A stretch of DNA of 64,000 bases from Aedoeadaptatus urinae (GTDB taxonomy: Bacteria; Bacillota; Clostridia; Tissierellales; Peptoniphilaceae): assembly GCF_900155585.1 (NCBI RefSeq), contig NZ_LT707417.1:434001-498000 (forward strand), written 5' to 3'. Below, one piece after another: positions 33,367 to 41,625 of this stretch. Numbering within the stretch: position 1 is the stretch's first letter; every line of letters starts with the position of its first letter. The notes under the pieces are model-generated. The model saw only the letters and a list, made by a program, of their open reading frames with translations. It was not told where the DNA came from and did no database searches. The translations under genes and the position numbers were made by a program.

Positions 33367-35553
33367 GTGATCATCGAAGGCGTTTTGGATCATATTATTT
33401 TTCGAAACGAGAGCAATGGCTATACCGTCGCCCAATTTATTACGGCGGATTCGGATATCGTCATTGTGGGGACCTCCATCGCCTTCCATGAAAAAGAACA
33501 TTTACGCCTGGAAGGGGAACTGATTTACCATCCCAAGTACGGGGAGCAGTTCGCCTTTGAACGGGCGGAAAAAATAAGGCCGCGGGGAAAGGAAGCGATG
33601 ACGGCTTACCTTTCCGGCGGCCTTATTCCCCATGTGGGGAAAGTGACGGCGAAGAGAATCGTGGACACTTTCGGCGAAGACACGATCAATGTCATCGAAG
33701 AGACGCCGGAGCGCTTAAGGGAAGTGGAGGGCATCGGCAAGAAGAAGCTCGCCGTGATCCTCGACGCTTTAAACGAGCAAAAGGACATGCGTGAGTTTCT
33801 CCTGGACGCGGCGTCCTTTGATCTCACCAACAAACAGGCCATGGCCGTCTACAAGGTCTTCGGCAAGGACGCCCCGGCCATGATCGAGAAGGATCCCTAC
33901 GCCCTGGCGGGAAAGGTGCGTGGCTTCGGCTTTTTAAAGGCCGATGCCATTGCGAGGAAGGTAGGCATCGAGGAAGACGATCCGAAGCGCGTCGTCGCCG
34001 CCATGAAATACGTCCTCACCAACGGGGTCCTGGACGGAAACTGCTACCTGCCCAAGGATCTGTTAATGGAAGAGGCGGCCCGGGTGTTGAATCTGGATGT
34101 GGATTTCGTCGGGGAATTTCTGCAGACGCTGGCCGTGGATCCGGAGATTTATCTGGCGCAGCGGGAAGGCATGCTGAAGATCTACTTCCTCAATTACTTC
34201 CGCGCCGAGCAATTGGTGGCGAGGGAGATTAAAAAGCGGGGCAAGGTGGATCTCGCCGAGCACATGGCCGAGGACATGGTCACCGCCGTCTGCGAAAAGC
34301 TGGACATGACCTTGGCGGCGAAACAAAAAGAGGCCCTCATGCGGGCTGTGGATTCCCATCTCCTCGTCATTACAGGCGGTCCCGGCACGGGGAAGACCAC
34401 CACCCTTCGCGCCATCGTCGAGGCCATGGAGCGGCTCAATCTGTCCATCGCCTTGGCGGCGCCTACGGGCCGTGCAGCGAAGCGCATGGAGGAGGCCACG
34501 GGCAAAAGCGCCTCCACCATTCACCGCCTCTTAAAATACGATTACATCGACGAAGACGGCACGGGTTCCATCGTTTCCGGCGACGACATCGACGCCGACG
34601 TGTTGATTATCGACGAGGCCAGCATGATCGATCTGCTTTTGATGCGGGACGTGCTCACGTCCTTAAAGGACACGACGCGGCTCATTCTCGTCGGCGACGT
34701 GGATCAGCTGCCGCCCGTGGGGGCGGGCAATGTCCTGAAGGATATTTTGGATTCCGGGGAAGTGCCCTCGGTGCAGCTGGACGAGGTGTTTCGCCAGGCG
34801 GAGACCTCTTACATCGTAAAAAACGCCCACCGCATCAATCACGGCGAGCTGCCTCGGGTCAATGAAAAGGGCACGGACTTCTTTTTTATGGAAGAGAGCG
34901 ATCCGAGCAAGGCCATGGCGCTGATTTGCGATTTGGTGAAAAATCGCCTCCCCGATTACTACGGCGTGGACGCCATGGAAGACATTCAGGTGCTGGCGCC
35001 GATGAAAAAGGGCATCTGCGGCATCGAAAATTTAAACGAGGCATTGCAAAGGACGTTGAACCCGGGGAAGAAGGGCCTGGACAGCCGCGGCTTCACCTAC
35101 TGCGTCGGGGACAAAGTGATGCAGACGAAAAACAATTACCAAATGCCCTGGAAGTCGCAAAACAAGGTCTTCGACAACGAGGGAGAGGGCGTCTTTAACG
35201 GGGACTTGGGCCGCGTCACGGCGGTGGATCCCGCCGGGGAGTGGATCAAGGTCCTCTACGATGACAAGCTCTGCACCTACACGAGCGAATACCTGCCGGA
35301 GCTTATGCCCGCCTATGCCAGCACCGTGCACAAGTCCCAGGGCTCGGAGTTTCCCGTGGTGGTCATGCCCATCTTAAGCGGCCCACCCATGCTCTATACG
35401 CGGAATCTCCTCTACACCGGCGTGACTCGGGCGCGGAAACTGGTGGTCATCGTCGGGAGCTTTCAGGCCCTGGAGCGCATGGTGCAAAACAATCGCATCC
35501 GCTGGCGCTATTCCGATCTGGATAGGATTTTAAAGGAGAAGAGAGAATGGTAA
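33367..35553 (+). CDS. recD2: ATP-dependent RecD-like DNA helicase RecD2
   Basis: A 728-aa superfamily 1 5'-3' helicase not tied to RecBC. The N-terminal third holds helix-hairpin-helix repeats (EVEGIGKKKLAVILD near residue 115-130) and the helicase core has GGPGTGKTTTLRAIVE near 338, DEASMIDLLLMRD, GDVDQLPPVGAGNVLKD, and TVHKSQGSEFPVV near 660. It probably acts in replication or repair of damaged DNA. The GTG start at 33367 lies 7 bases after metK, and its end overlaps comF-like by 7 bp. Confidence 0.94.
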   Translation: MIIEGVLDHIIFRNESNGYTVAQFITADSDIVIVGTSIAFHEKEHLRLEGELIYHPKYGEQFAFERAEKIRPRGKEAMTAYLSGGLIPHVGKVTAKRIVDTFGEDTINVIEETPERLREVEGIGKKKLAVILDALNEQKDMREFLLDAASFDLTNKQAMAVYKVFGKDAPAMIEKDPYALAGKVRGFGFLKADAIARKVGIEEDDPKRVVAAMKYVLTNGVLDGNCYLPKDLLMEEAARVLNLDVDFVGEFLQTLAVDPEIYLAQREGMLKIYFLNYFRAEQLVAREIKKRGKVDLAEHMAEDMVTAVCEKLDMTLAAKQKEALMRAVDSHLLVITGGPGTGKTTTLRAIVEAMERLNLSIALAAPTGRAAKRMEEATGKSASTIHRLLKYDYIDEDGTGSIVSGDDIDADVLIIDEASMIDLLLMRDVLTSLKDTTRLILVGDVDQLPPVGAGNVLKDILDSGEVPSVQLDEVFRQAETSYIVKNAHRINHGELPRVNEKGTDFFFMEESDPSKAMALICDLVKNRLPDYYGVDAMEDIQVLAPMKKGICGIENLNEALQRTLNPGKKGLDSRGFTYCVGDKVMQTKNNYQMPWKSQNKVFDNEGEGVFNGDLGRVTAVDPAGEWIKVLYDDKLCTYTSEYLPELMPAYASTVHKSQGSEFPVVVMPILSGPPMLYTRNLLYTGVTRARKLVVIVGSFQALERMVQNNRIRWRYSDLDRILKEKREW

Positions 35554-36176
35554 AGGGCTTTTTTTCCTACGACGGTTGTCCCCTCTGCAAGAGGGAGCCG
35601 GCGGCGCGGTTCGGGCTCTGCGAAAGCTGTTTGGACAATCTCGCCTTTTCCGGGGAAGAGATTTTTTCCGAAAAGGCCTTTCCCGTTTACGCCCTGCTCA
35701 GGGAAAACAAGCTGTCCTCCTTTATGATCCACGGATTAAAATTTCGCGAGGAGCGCTTTTGGGCCAAGGTCTTCGGCGAGATGGCGGCGGATTTTTATGA
35801 CCACATGGGCCTCGGTCCCTTCGACGCCGTCGTCTGCGTGCCCACCTCGGCGAAGAAGCGGCGCATCCGCGGCTACAATCCGCCGGAGCTCATTGCAAGG
35901 GAGCTGGCCGGCCGGATCGGTGTGCCCTATGAAGACGCCCTGGCCTTTAAGCGAAGGGTGCGGGATCAAATCGGCCTCGGGGCGCGGGAGCGGGCGCGAA
36001 ACGTGCGAGATGCCTTCATCGCCCATCAAGTCATGGGGAAGCACCTCCTCTTAATCGACGACACCTACACCACCGGCGCCACCATGAAGGCCTGCGAGGA
36101 GGCCCTTATGGAGGCAGGCGCGGCATCGGTGACGGGCATCATCTGTATTAAGGCCCGGGATGTAAATATAAATTAG
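35547..36176 (+). CDS. ComF-family phosphoribosyltransferase
   Basis: A 209-aa protein with an N-terminal zinc ribbon (CPLCKREP and LCESC) and a C-terminal phosphoribosyltransferase fold ending with the PRPP motif LLIDDTYTTGATMKACEE. ComF proteins support natural DNA uptake in competent bacteria and may have a wider nucleotide role. It overlaps recD2, a frequent partner in Firmicutes. No other competence genes are in the window. Confidence 0.9.
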   Translation: MVKGFFSYDGCPLCKREPAARFGLCESCLDNLAFSGEEIFSEKAFPVYALLRENKLSSFMIHGLKFREERFWAKVFGEMAADFYDHMGLGPFDAVVCVPTSAKKRRIRGYNPPELIARELAGRIGVPYEDALAFKRRVRDQIGLGARERARNVRDAFIAHQVMGKHLLLIDDTYTTGATMKACEEALMEAGAASVTGIICIKARDVNIN

Positions 36177-36186
36177 CAAAAAAAAT

Positions 36187-36220
36187 AAGCGGCCACTCCA
36201 TGGTGAGTGACCGCTTTTTT
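36187..36220. terminator. bidirectional terminator between comF-like and phzF-like genes
   Basis: AAGCGG..CACTC / GTGAGTG.CCGCTTTTTT, strong stem with T-run, between two converging genes. Confidence 0.88.
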
Positions 36221-36226
36221 CGCGGA

Positions 36227-37003
36227 TTAAATATGAATGTCCCCTCGATAAAAGAGCACGGCATGGCCCGATAAGTTCACGTGGCCCGGCATGACGCGGG
36301 TTTCTAAAATGCCGCCGCGGCGGCTGGCCTGATAGGCGAGAATGTCCGCCTTGTTTAATTTCTCCGCCCAATAGACGCAGATGTGGCAGTGGCCGGAGCC
36401 GCTGACCGGATCTTCCACCACGCCCAGCTTCGGTGCAAAGGAGCGGGAGATGCAGTCGTAGTCGCCCTCGCCGGCCTTGGTCATGTGGAGCATGGTCCCT
36501 TCCAGGGCCTTGATCTTCAAGACGTCGGGCTCGTAATTCTTTATGTCGAAGTCGTCTTCCATGACCAGGAGCAGGTCCCTGCCCATATAGGCTTCCTTGG
36601 GGCGGGCGCCCACGGTCTGAATCATGGCCTCGGTCACGGGAACCTCCTCGAGCTCAAAGGCGGGCAGGTCCATGGTAAAGAGCTCGCCCTTTCGCGTGAC
36701 GGAGAGAGTGCCGATTTTCGTGTCGAAATGAATGGTGTCCTTCACCCGTTCCAAAATGAGAAAGACGATGTAGGCCGCGGCAAAAGTGGCGTGGCCGCAA
36801 AATTCCACTTCCCCCGCCGGCGTAAAGGAGCGCAGATTGTAATTGTCGCCGTCCTTCGCGACGAAGACCGTCTCCGAAAGATTATTTTCATCGGCAATGG
36901 CAAGCATGAGCTCGTCGGTGAGAATGCGATCGGGGAGGCAAACCGCTGCAGGGTTGCCTTTAAAAACTTTTGTCGTAAAGGTATCGACGATAAATTGTTT
37001 CAT
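36227..37003 (-). CDS. PhzF-family isomerase/epimerase
   Basis: A 258-aa PhzF-fold enzyme. N-terminal FIVDTFTTKVFKGNPAAVCL, central EVEFCGHATFAAAYIVF, and C-terminal DPVSGSGHCHICVYWAEKL match the family, whose acid-base glutamate lies in the NLSETVFV segment near residue 45. Most members outside phenazine clusters have unknown substrates. The start at 37003 has AGGAGTCCC directly upstream; the frame extending to 37333 is a shadow of the next gene. It follows a YihY-type gene on the same strand by 20 bp. Confidence 0.9.
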   Translation of the reverse strand: MKQFIVDTFTTKVFKGNPAAVCLPDRILTDELMLAIADENNLSETVFVAKDGDNYNLRSFTPAGEVEFCGHATFAAAYIVFLILERVKDTIHFDTKIGTLSVTRKGELFTMDLPAFELEEVPVTEAMIQTVGARPKEAYMGRDLLLVMEDDFDIKNYEPDVLKIKALEGTMLHMTKAGEGDYDCISRSFAPKLGVVEDPVSGSGHCHICVYWAEKLNKADILAYQASRRGGILETRVMPGHVNLSGHAVLFYRGDIHI

Positions 37004-37023
37004 ATGGGACTCCTGTATAAGAC

Positions 37024-37956
37024 TTATGATAAACGAGTGTGAGACGATACGAAAGAGCCGAAGAGGGTCTCCTTTCGGGGCCATTGAACGCCCTTGTTGT
37101 ATAGAAGATAAAGGCTCGACTGAACGGCACTGCCGAAGAGCAGCATCAGACCGAAAAGATAGAGCCAGATCAAAAAGATAATCATCCCCGCCAGGGAACC
37201 GTAGGTGTTCGAGTAGTTTGAAAAATTCGCCACGTAGTAGCCGAACACCCCATTGGAAAGCAAAATGCCCACCGTAGAGAAAAGGGCGGCGGCCAGGTTG
37301 ACATAGGCCGGCGGCTTGCCGCCCTCGGGCCATTTAGGCGAGAAGCGGTAGAGCCCGTAGGTGCTCAAAAACATATAGGCCAGGGGCACGAAGGTGGTGA
37401 TCCGTCGAATAATGACGGAGGCCTCCTTGGGCAGCTGCAGAAAATCAAAAATAAATCGCAACAGATTGGTACCGATGACCTGGGTCACGAATAGCAAAAT
37501 CACCAAAGCGAACAGGGCCACGGTAATGACGAGAGAGAGCGCCGTCAAAGCAAAGAAGCTTCGCCCCTCGGCAATATAGAGCCCGTCGTTTATGCTTTTG
37601 ATCAGCTGCTTGATTCCCTTGCTCGCCACGTAAATGGACCCGATCAATGAAATAGACAAAAGGGCTGAGGACGAGTTCAGCTGCAAATCCCTGAAAAAGC
37701 CGGTGGCGATGGATTGAATCTCCGGCGGCAGGTTTTCTAAAATCCTCGCCATGCGCGGCAGATAGCTTCGGTTGACCACATTTAAAATATTTAACAGTGC
37801 GATAAAAAAGGGGAAGATGGCCAAGACGAAAAAGTAGGACAGGCTCGCCGCTTTTTGTATCAGATCGTTTTTTAAAATGTGGTACAAAAAGATGTCGACA
37901 AAAGCAAAAGGCTTTTTTGTAACGAAACCTTTGAGTTTCCTTTTCCACTTATTCAT
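37024..37956 (-). CDS. YihY/virulence factor BrkB-family membrane protein
   Basis: A 310-aa protein with about six membrane segments, matching YihY/BrkB: an amphipathic N-terminus, KAASLSYFFVLAIFPFFIAL as the first core segment, then ASKGIKQLIKSINDGLYIAE, and GYYVANFSNYSNTYGSLAGM near the C-terminus. The family was once called ribonuclease BN, but an export or transport role is now favoured; the function here is unknown. The start at 37956 follows AGAAGGATTCT. Probably co-transcribed with the PhzF-like gene. Confidence 0.88.
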   Translation of the reverse strand: MNKWKRKLKGFVTKKPFAFVDIFLYHILKNDLIQKAASLSYFFVLAIFPFFIALLNILNVVNRSYLPRMARILENLPPEIQSIATGFFRDLQLNSSSALLSISLIGSIYVASKGIKQLIKSINDGLYIAEGRSFFALTALSLVITVALFALVILLFVTQVIGTNLLRFIFDFLQLPKEASVIIRRITTFVPLAYMFLSTYGLYRFSPKWPEGGKPPAYVNLAAALFSTVGILLSNGVFGYYVANFSNYSNTYGSLAGMIIFLIWLYLFGLMLLFGSAVQSSLYLLYNKGVQWPRKETLFGSFVSSHTRLS

Positions 37957-38028
37957 AGAATCCTTCTTCCCTCCTACAGCGATTATATCATAGTTATGAT
38001 AGAATAGAATCGAGATGGAGGAGGATTT

Positions 38029-38724
38029 ATGCAATACAACATTTTGGTTTGCGACGACGAAAAGGACATCGTCTCCGCAATAAAAATTTACTTAGAAGCG
38101 GAAGGCTACCGCGTCTTTCCCGCTTACGACGGCATGGAAGCATTAGAGATTATGAAAACCGAGGACATTCATTTGGTCCTGATGGATTTAATGATGCCCA
38201 ATATGGACGGCATGTCCGCCATTTTAAAAATACGCGAGACCAGCAATATCCCCATCATTATCCTCAGCGCGAAAAGCGAAATCACCGACAAGATCATCGG
38301 CCTGAACATGGGCGCCGACGATTACATTATCAAGCCCTTTAACGCCGTCGAGCTCATCGCCCGGGTCAACTCCGGCATACGCCGCTACACCTCCCTGGGC
38401 GCGGCGGAAATCGACGACGGCAATTACACCGTGGGACGCATCAGCTTGGACGACAATGCCAAGGAAGTGCGGGTGGACGGAGAGGTGGCGAGCTTAACGC
38501 CTCACGAGTACAAAATTTTGCGCCTTCTTATGAAAAACAAGGGACGGGTTTTTTCCAGCGACGAAATTTACGAAATCGTCTGGGAGGAAGCGGCCCACGA
38601 CGTGAAAAAGGTGATCTCCGTTCACATCTCCCATTTGCGGGACAAGGTGGAAATCAATCCGAGAAAGCCCGACTACATTAAATCCGTCTACGGCATGGGC
38701 TATAAATTCGAGGACGTGGACTGA
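38029..38724 (+). CDS. OmpR-family response regulator
   Basis: A 231-aa two-domain regulator. The receiver has acidic DDEKD at 9-11, the phosphorylation aspartate in LVLMDLMMPNMDG near 52, and Lys in IIKPFNAVEL near 101; the C-terminal winged helix shows SLTPHEYKILRLL and DKVEINPRKPDYIKSVYGMGYKF. It is followed with one-base overlap by its sensor kinase. Targets are unknown; the pair is VanRS/PhoPR-like in general form. Confidence 0.94.
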   Translation: MQYNILVCDDEKDIVSAIKIYLEAEGYRVFPAYDGMEALEIMKTEDIHLVLMDLMMPNMDGMSAILKIRETSNIPIIILSAKSEITDKIIGLNMGADDYIIKPFNAVELIARVNSGIRRYTSLGAAEIDDGNYTVGRISLDDNAKEVRVDGEVASLTPHEYKILRLLMKNKGRVFSSDEIYEIVWEEAAHDVKKVISVHISHLRDKVEINPRKPDYIKSVYGMGYKFEDVD

Positions 38725-39995
38725 TGTCCGACAAGGGACGACTGTTTTTCGAAGGGCTCAAGGCTCGCGCCTACAAATACTGCCGGGGCAATTACCTGGA
38801 GATCATTTGGGTGGATCTGTGGTTCGTCATGGGCTGTGTGAATCTTTTCTCGTCACTTTTCGGAGGACACGTCTACGATCCGTCCCTATCCTTGCTCTAC
38901 GCCCTCACGTCGGTGGCCCTGCTCATCGTCTTTTGGTGCATTAAGCTTTTTATGCGGGCGAAGACGAGGACCTGGCTCACCGTGAATCTGGCGAAGGAAA
39001 TAAAAAAAGAAGCCATCTACGGCTTCTTTTGTGTCGTCAACAGCTTTCTGATTATTCATTTCCTCATGGTGCTCACGGGCTTTCCCATCCTCTACGGCAT
39101 TTTGATGATGCCGGTCTTAAGGCTCATGCTCATGGGAGAGGACGAGGTGGTTCAAAACCGCATTCTTCGCGCCGCTATTTCGGAAACCCAGAGCTATGTG
39201 AACATTACCACCTTCTCGCCTATGATGAAGGAGTCCACCTACGAATCCCTCATGGACCTGACGCGAATTAAAGACAGTATGTATCAGGCGGCACAGGCTC
39301 AGGTGAAGTCCCAGAAAATGAAGACCGAGCTCATTACCAACATCAGCCACGACCTGAAGACGCCCTTGACCAGCATCATAAACTACGCCGATATTTTAAG
39401 CAAAAAAGACGTTATGGACGAAGAGGCGAAGAGCTACGTCCACATTTTGGGCCGCAATTCCGAACGGCTCAAGAGCATGATCATTAATTTAATCGAAGCC
39501 TCCAAGACGGGCAGCGGTAATGTGACCCTGGAGCCGGTGATCATCGACTTTAACGAGCTGATCGGCCAAATTTACGGCGACGTCGCTGCCGATTACGAAT
39601 CGAGAAATTTAAATTTCGCCTACAAGTCCGATGCTGAGGACATTCCCATTTACACCGACGGCAATGTCTTGAGCCGCGTCATTCAAAATCTCTTCAGCAA
39701 TTGCTACAAGTATGCGAAAGAGGGCACGACCGTCACCGCCCACACCTCGGTGGTGGGGGACAAGATCTTCTTCAATATGAAAAACCAATCGAAGAACAAG
39801 ATCAGCCAGTCCACGGTGGAGCTTTCCAATCAATTTATTCGCGGCGACAAGAGCCGCACCACGGAGGGCAGCGGCCTGGGTCTTTACATCGCGAAGAACC
39901 TGGTGGAAATTTTAGGCGGCGAATTTCGCATGGTCATCGACGGAGACTACTTCCAGGTCTTTATCGAGCTGCCGAAGGAAATTGAATCGAAATAA
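38724..39995 (+). CDS. sensor histidine kinase
   Basis: A 423-aa membrane kinase with about three or four hydrophobic segments in residues 25-140, which is too short externally for a large sensor domain, so it may sense through its membrane part. Then the dimerisation helix with the phosphorylated histidine in LITNISHDLKTPLTS near 210, the N box in QNLFSNCYKYAKEG near 315, and the G box GSGLGLYIAKNL near 385. Start ATG overlaps the regulator stop (TGATG). The pair forms a complete two-component system. Confidence 0.93.
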   Translation: MSDKGRLFFEGLKARAYKYCRGNYLEIIWVDLWFVMGCVNLFSSLFGGHVYDPSLSLLYALTSVALLIVFWCIKLFMRAKTRTWLTVNLAKEIKKEAIYGFFCVVNSFLIIHFLMVLTGFPILYGILMMPVLRLMLMGEDEVVQNRILRAAISETQSYVNITTFSPMMKESTYESLMDLTRIKDSMYQAAQAQVKSQKMKTELITNISHDLKTPLTSIINYADILSKKDVMDEEAKSYVHILGRNSERLKSMIINLIEASKTGSGNVTLEPVIIDFNELIGQIYGDVAADYESRNLNFAYKSDAEDIPIYTDGNVLSRVIQNLFSNCYKYAKEGTTVTAHTSVVGDKIFFNMKNQSKNKISQSTVELSNQFIRGDKSRTTEGSGLGLYIAKNLVEILGGEFRMVIDGDYFQVFIELPKEIESK

Positions 39996-39996
39996 A

Positions 39997-40025
39997 AAAC
40001 CGGACACAGGGTCCGGTTTCTTTTT
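39997..40025. terminator. bidirectional terminator between kinase and hpf genes
   Basis: AAACCGGAC / GTCCGGTTT with a five-base loop and T-run; flanks suit both strands. Confidence 0.88.
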
Positions 40026-40037
40026 GCAAAGGAAGGA

Positions 40038-40577
40038 TTAAATATCGAAGTCGATACGGCCGAAGTTGCCGTCGCGCCGTTTGTAGAGAAGGGCAGGTTG
40101 GTTATCTTTCCCGTCCAAGAAGACGAAGAAATTGTGATTCAGCAATTCCATTTGAAGCATGGCTTCCTCTTCGTGCATGGGCAGAAGCTTAAATTGCTTT
40201 CTCTTGGAAACAATCTTGCCTTGTTCGTCTTCTGCCTTTTCGGGAATGGCTTGTTCGAAATTTTCGAAGCGAATGGTATCGGAATTTTGGTGGCGCTTTT
40301 TCAGGCGGGTCTTGTACTTGCGGACCTGTCTTTCCAGTGCGTCCACGGCCAAATCAATAGAGGCGTACATGTCCTGTGTCGTTTCTTCCGCACGAATGAT
40401 GCTACCCGGCAAGAACACCGTGATTTCAGTGGTGTGGTTGCCCTTGATGGAAGAAAAGTTGGCCTTTGCTTTAACCTCTTCGGTAAAGTACTTGTCCAGC
40501 TTCGACAGTTTCTTTTCCGCTTGATTTTTCAAAGCCGACGTCAGTTCAATGTTCTTTCCGTAAAATTCAATACGCAT
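40038..40577 (-). CDS. hpf: long-form ribosome hibernation promoting factor
   Basis: A 179-aa protein of the long HPF class that joins 70S ribosomes into inactive 100S dimers during slow growth. The N-terminal RaiA domain starts MRIEFYGKNIELTSALKN and the C-terminal dimerisation domain contains KLLPMHEEEAMLQMELLNHNFFVF. Start 40577 is chosen because AGGAG lies 8 bases before it, while the in-frame ATG at 40583 would be only two bases from the ribosome site. Single-gene unit. Confidence 0.95.
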   Translation of the reverse strand: MRIEFYGKNIELTSALKNQAEKKLSKLDKYFTEEVKAKANFSSIKGNHTTEITVFLPGSIIRAEETTQDMYASIDLAVDALERQVRKYKTRLKKRHQNSDTIRFENFEQAIPEKAEDEQGKIVSKRKQFKLLPMHEEEAMLQMELLNHNFFVFLDGKDNQPALLYKRRDGNFGRIDFDI

Positions 40578-40704
40578 AGTCATGTCTCCTCTCACTAACT
40601 TTTTATAATCATACCCCGAATCGCGGAATTGAAACGACCTCCGCCCTTGCAGTTTTTTTTCAGTTTGCTATACTTTTGCTATAAGTGCTGGAAGGAGAGG
40701 AAAA

Positions 40705-41625
40705 TTGGACATTCCGCCACTGAAAAATTATTTGCCTCACGTAGGCATGCGCACCTTTAAGACGGCCCTCGCCGTCGTTATCGGATTATTTTTATCGAAT
40801 ATATTAGGCCTTCATACGCCGCTGTTCGTGGCCATCGCCGCCATGACCACCATGCAACCGTCGGTTCACGAAACCCATAAGGCCGTCCGGCTCAGAATGT
40901 TTACCTGCGTCATGGGCGTGGTTCTGGGTTATGTTTTAGCGCTCATTACCGACAACATCTACCTGCGCCCATTGATCGCCGGCGTGGGCATCGTGATAAT
41001 TATTTTGACCCTGCTGAAATTTAAAATGAACCGCTTCATTAATCTCACGAATATTATTTTCGTGGCGAGCTTTTCTTCTCAGCAGTCCCAATTAGCCTAC
41101 GGCGTCAACCGCCTTATGGGGACCTTTCTCGGGATCTTCGTTTCCGTCGCCATCAATTACCTCATCGCCCGGCCCACGCCGAAAGCCGGCTTCGAATCTC
41201 TTTTGGAGCACACCTACGAGGATATCTTTCGCCTGTCCGAGTCGATTATTCTCGCCGACGAAAAGCCGAAGCTGGACGCCCTGCAAAAGGAATTGACACA
41301 GACACAGGATTCCTTTGAGCTGATTAAGAAAGAGATTTCCGAGCCCTTTGCCCGGGAATTGGACCTTAAAGGGGTGGACAGGCTATTGGACCTGTTTACC
41401 GAGACCTTTATCTCTCTAAGGGTTTTGTCCGAAATGAATATTATGGAAAGCAAATTAACTATGGAAAATAAATTATTTATACAGGACCTGTTTCACTACA
41501 CGGAGCTGTTCGAAGGAATGGACAAAGTGATTCCCGATCCCGTCGTGAATTTTCACGTCCACGCGGTTTTGGAAAAGCTTGAGGCCATTCAAATTCTTTA
41601 CGACGAAGGAGTAACCCATGTCTAA
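40705..41625 (+). CDS. FUSC/aromatic acid exporter-family membrane protein
   Basis: A 306-aa protein. Residues 1-160 hold about six membrane segments with the family patterns KTALAVVIGLFLSNIL, AIAAMTTMQPSVHETHKA and RLMGTFLGIFVSVAINYL; the rest is a cytoplasmic helical domain. Related proteins export aromatic acids or other compounds, but the substrate is unknown. The start is a TTG at 40705 behind GGAGAGG. Its 3' end overlaps the next gene by 8 bp. Confidence 0.86.
   Translation: MDIPPLKNYLPHVGMRTFKTALAVVIGLFLSNILGLHTPLFVAIAAMTTMQPSVHETHKAVRLRMFTCVMGVVLGYVLALITDNIYLRPLIAGVGIVIIILTLLKFKMNRFINLTNIIFVASFSSQQSQLAYGVNRLMGTFLGIFVSVAINYLIARPTPKAGFESLLEHTYEDIFRLSESIILADEKPKLDALQKELTQTQDSFELIKKEISEPFARELDLKGVDRLLDLFTETFISLRVLSEMNIMESKLTMENKLFIQDLFHYTELFEGMDKVIPDPVVNFHVHAVLEKLEAIQILYDEGVTHV

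Noticed and set aside
36227-37333. Long version of the PhzF-like protein
   Set aside because: The upstream part is the other frame of the YihY-like gene; the ribosome site supports 37003.
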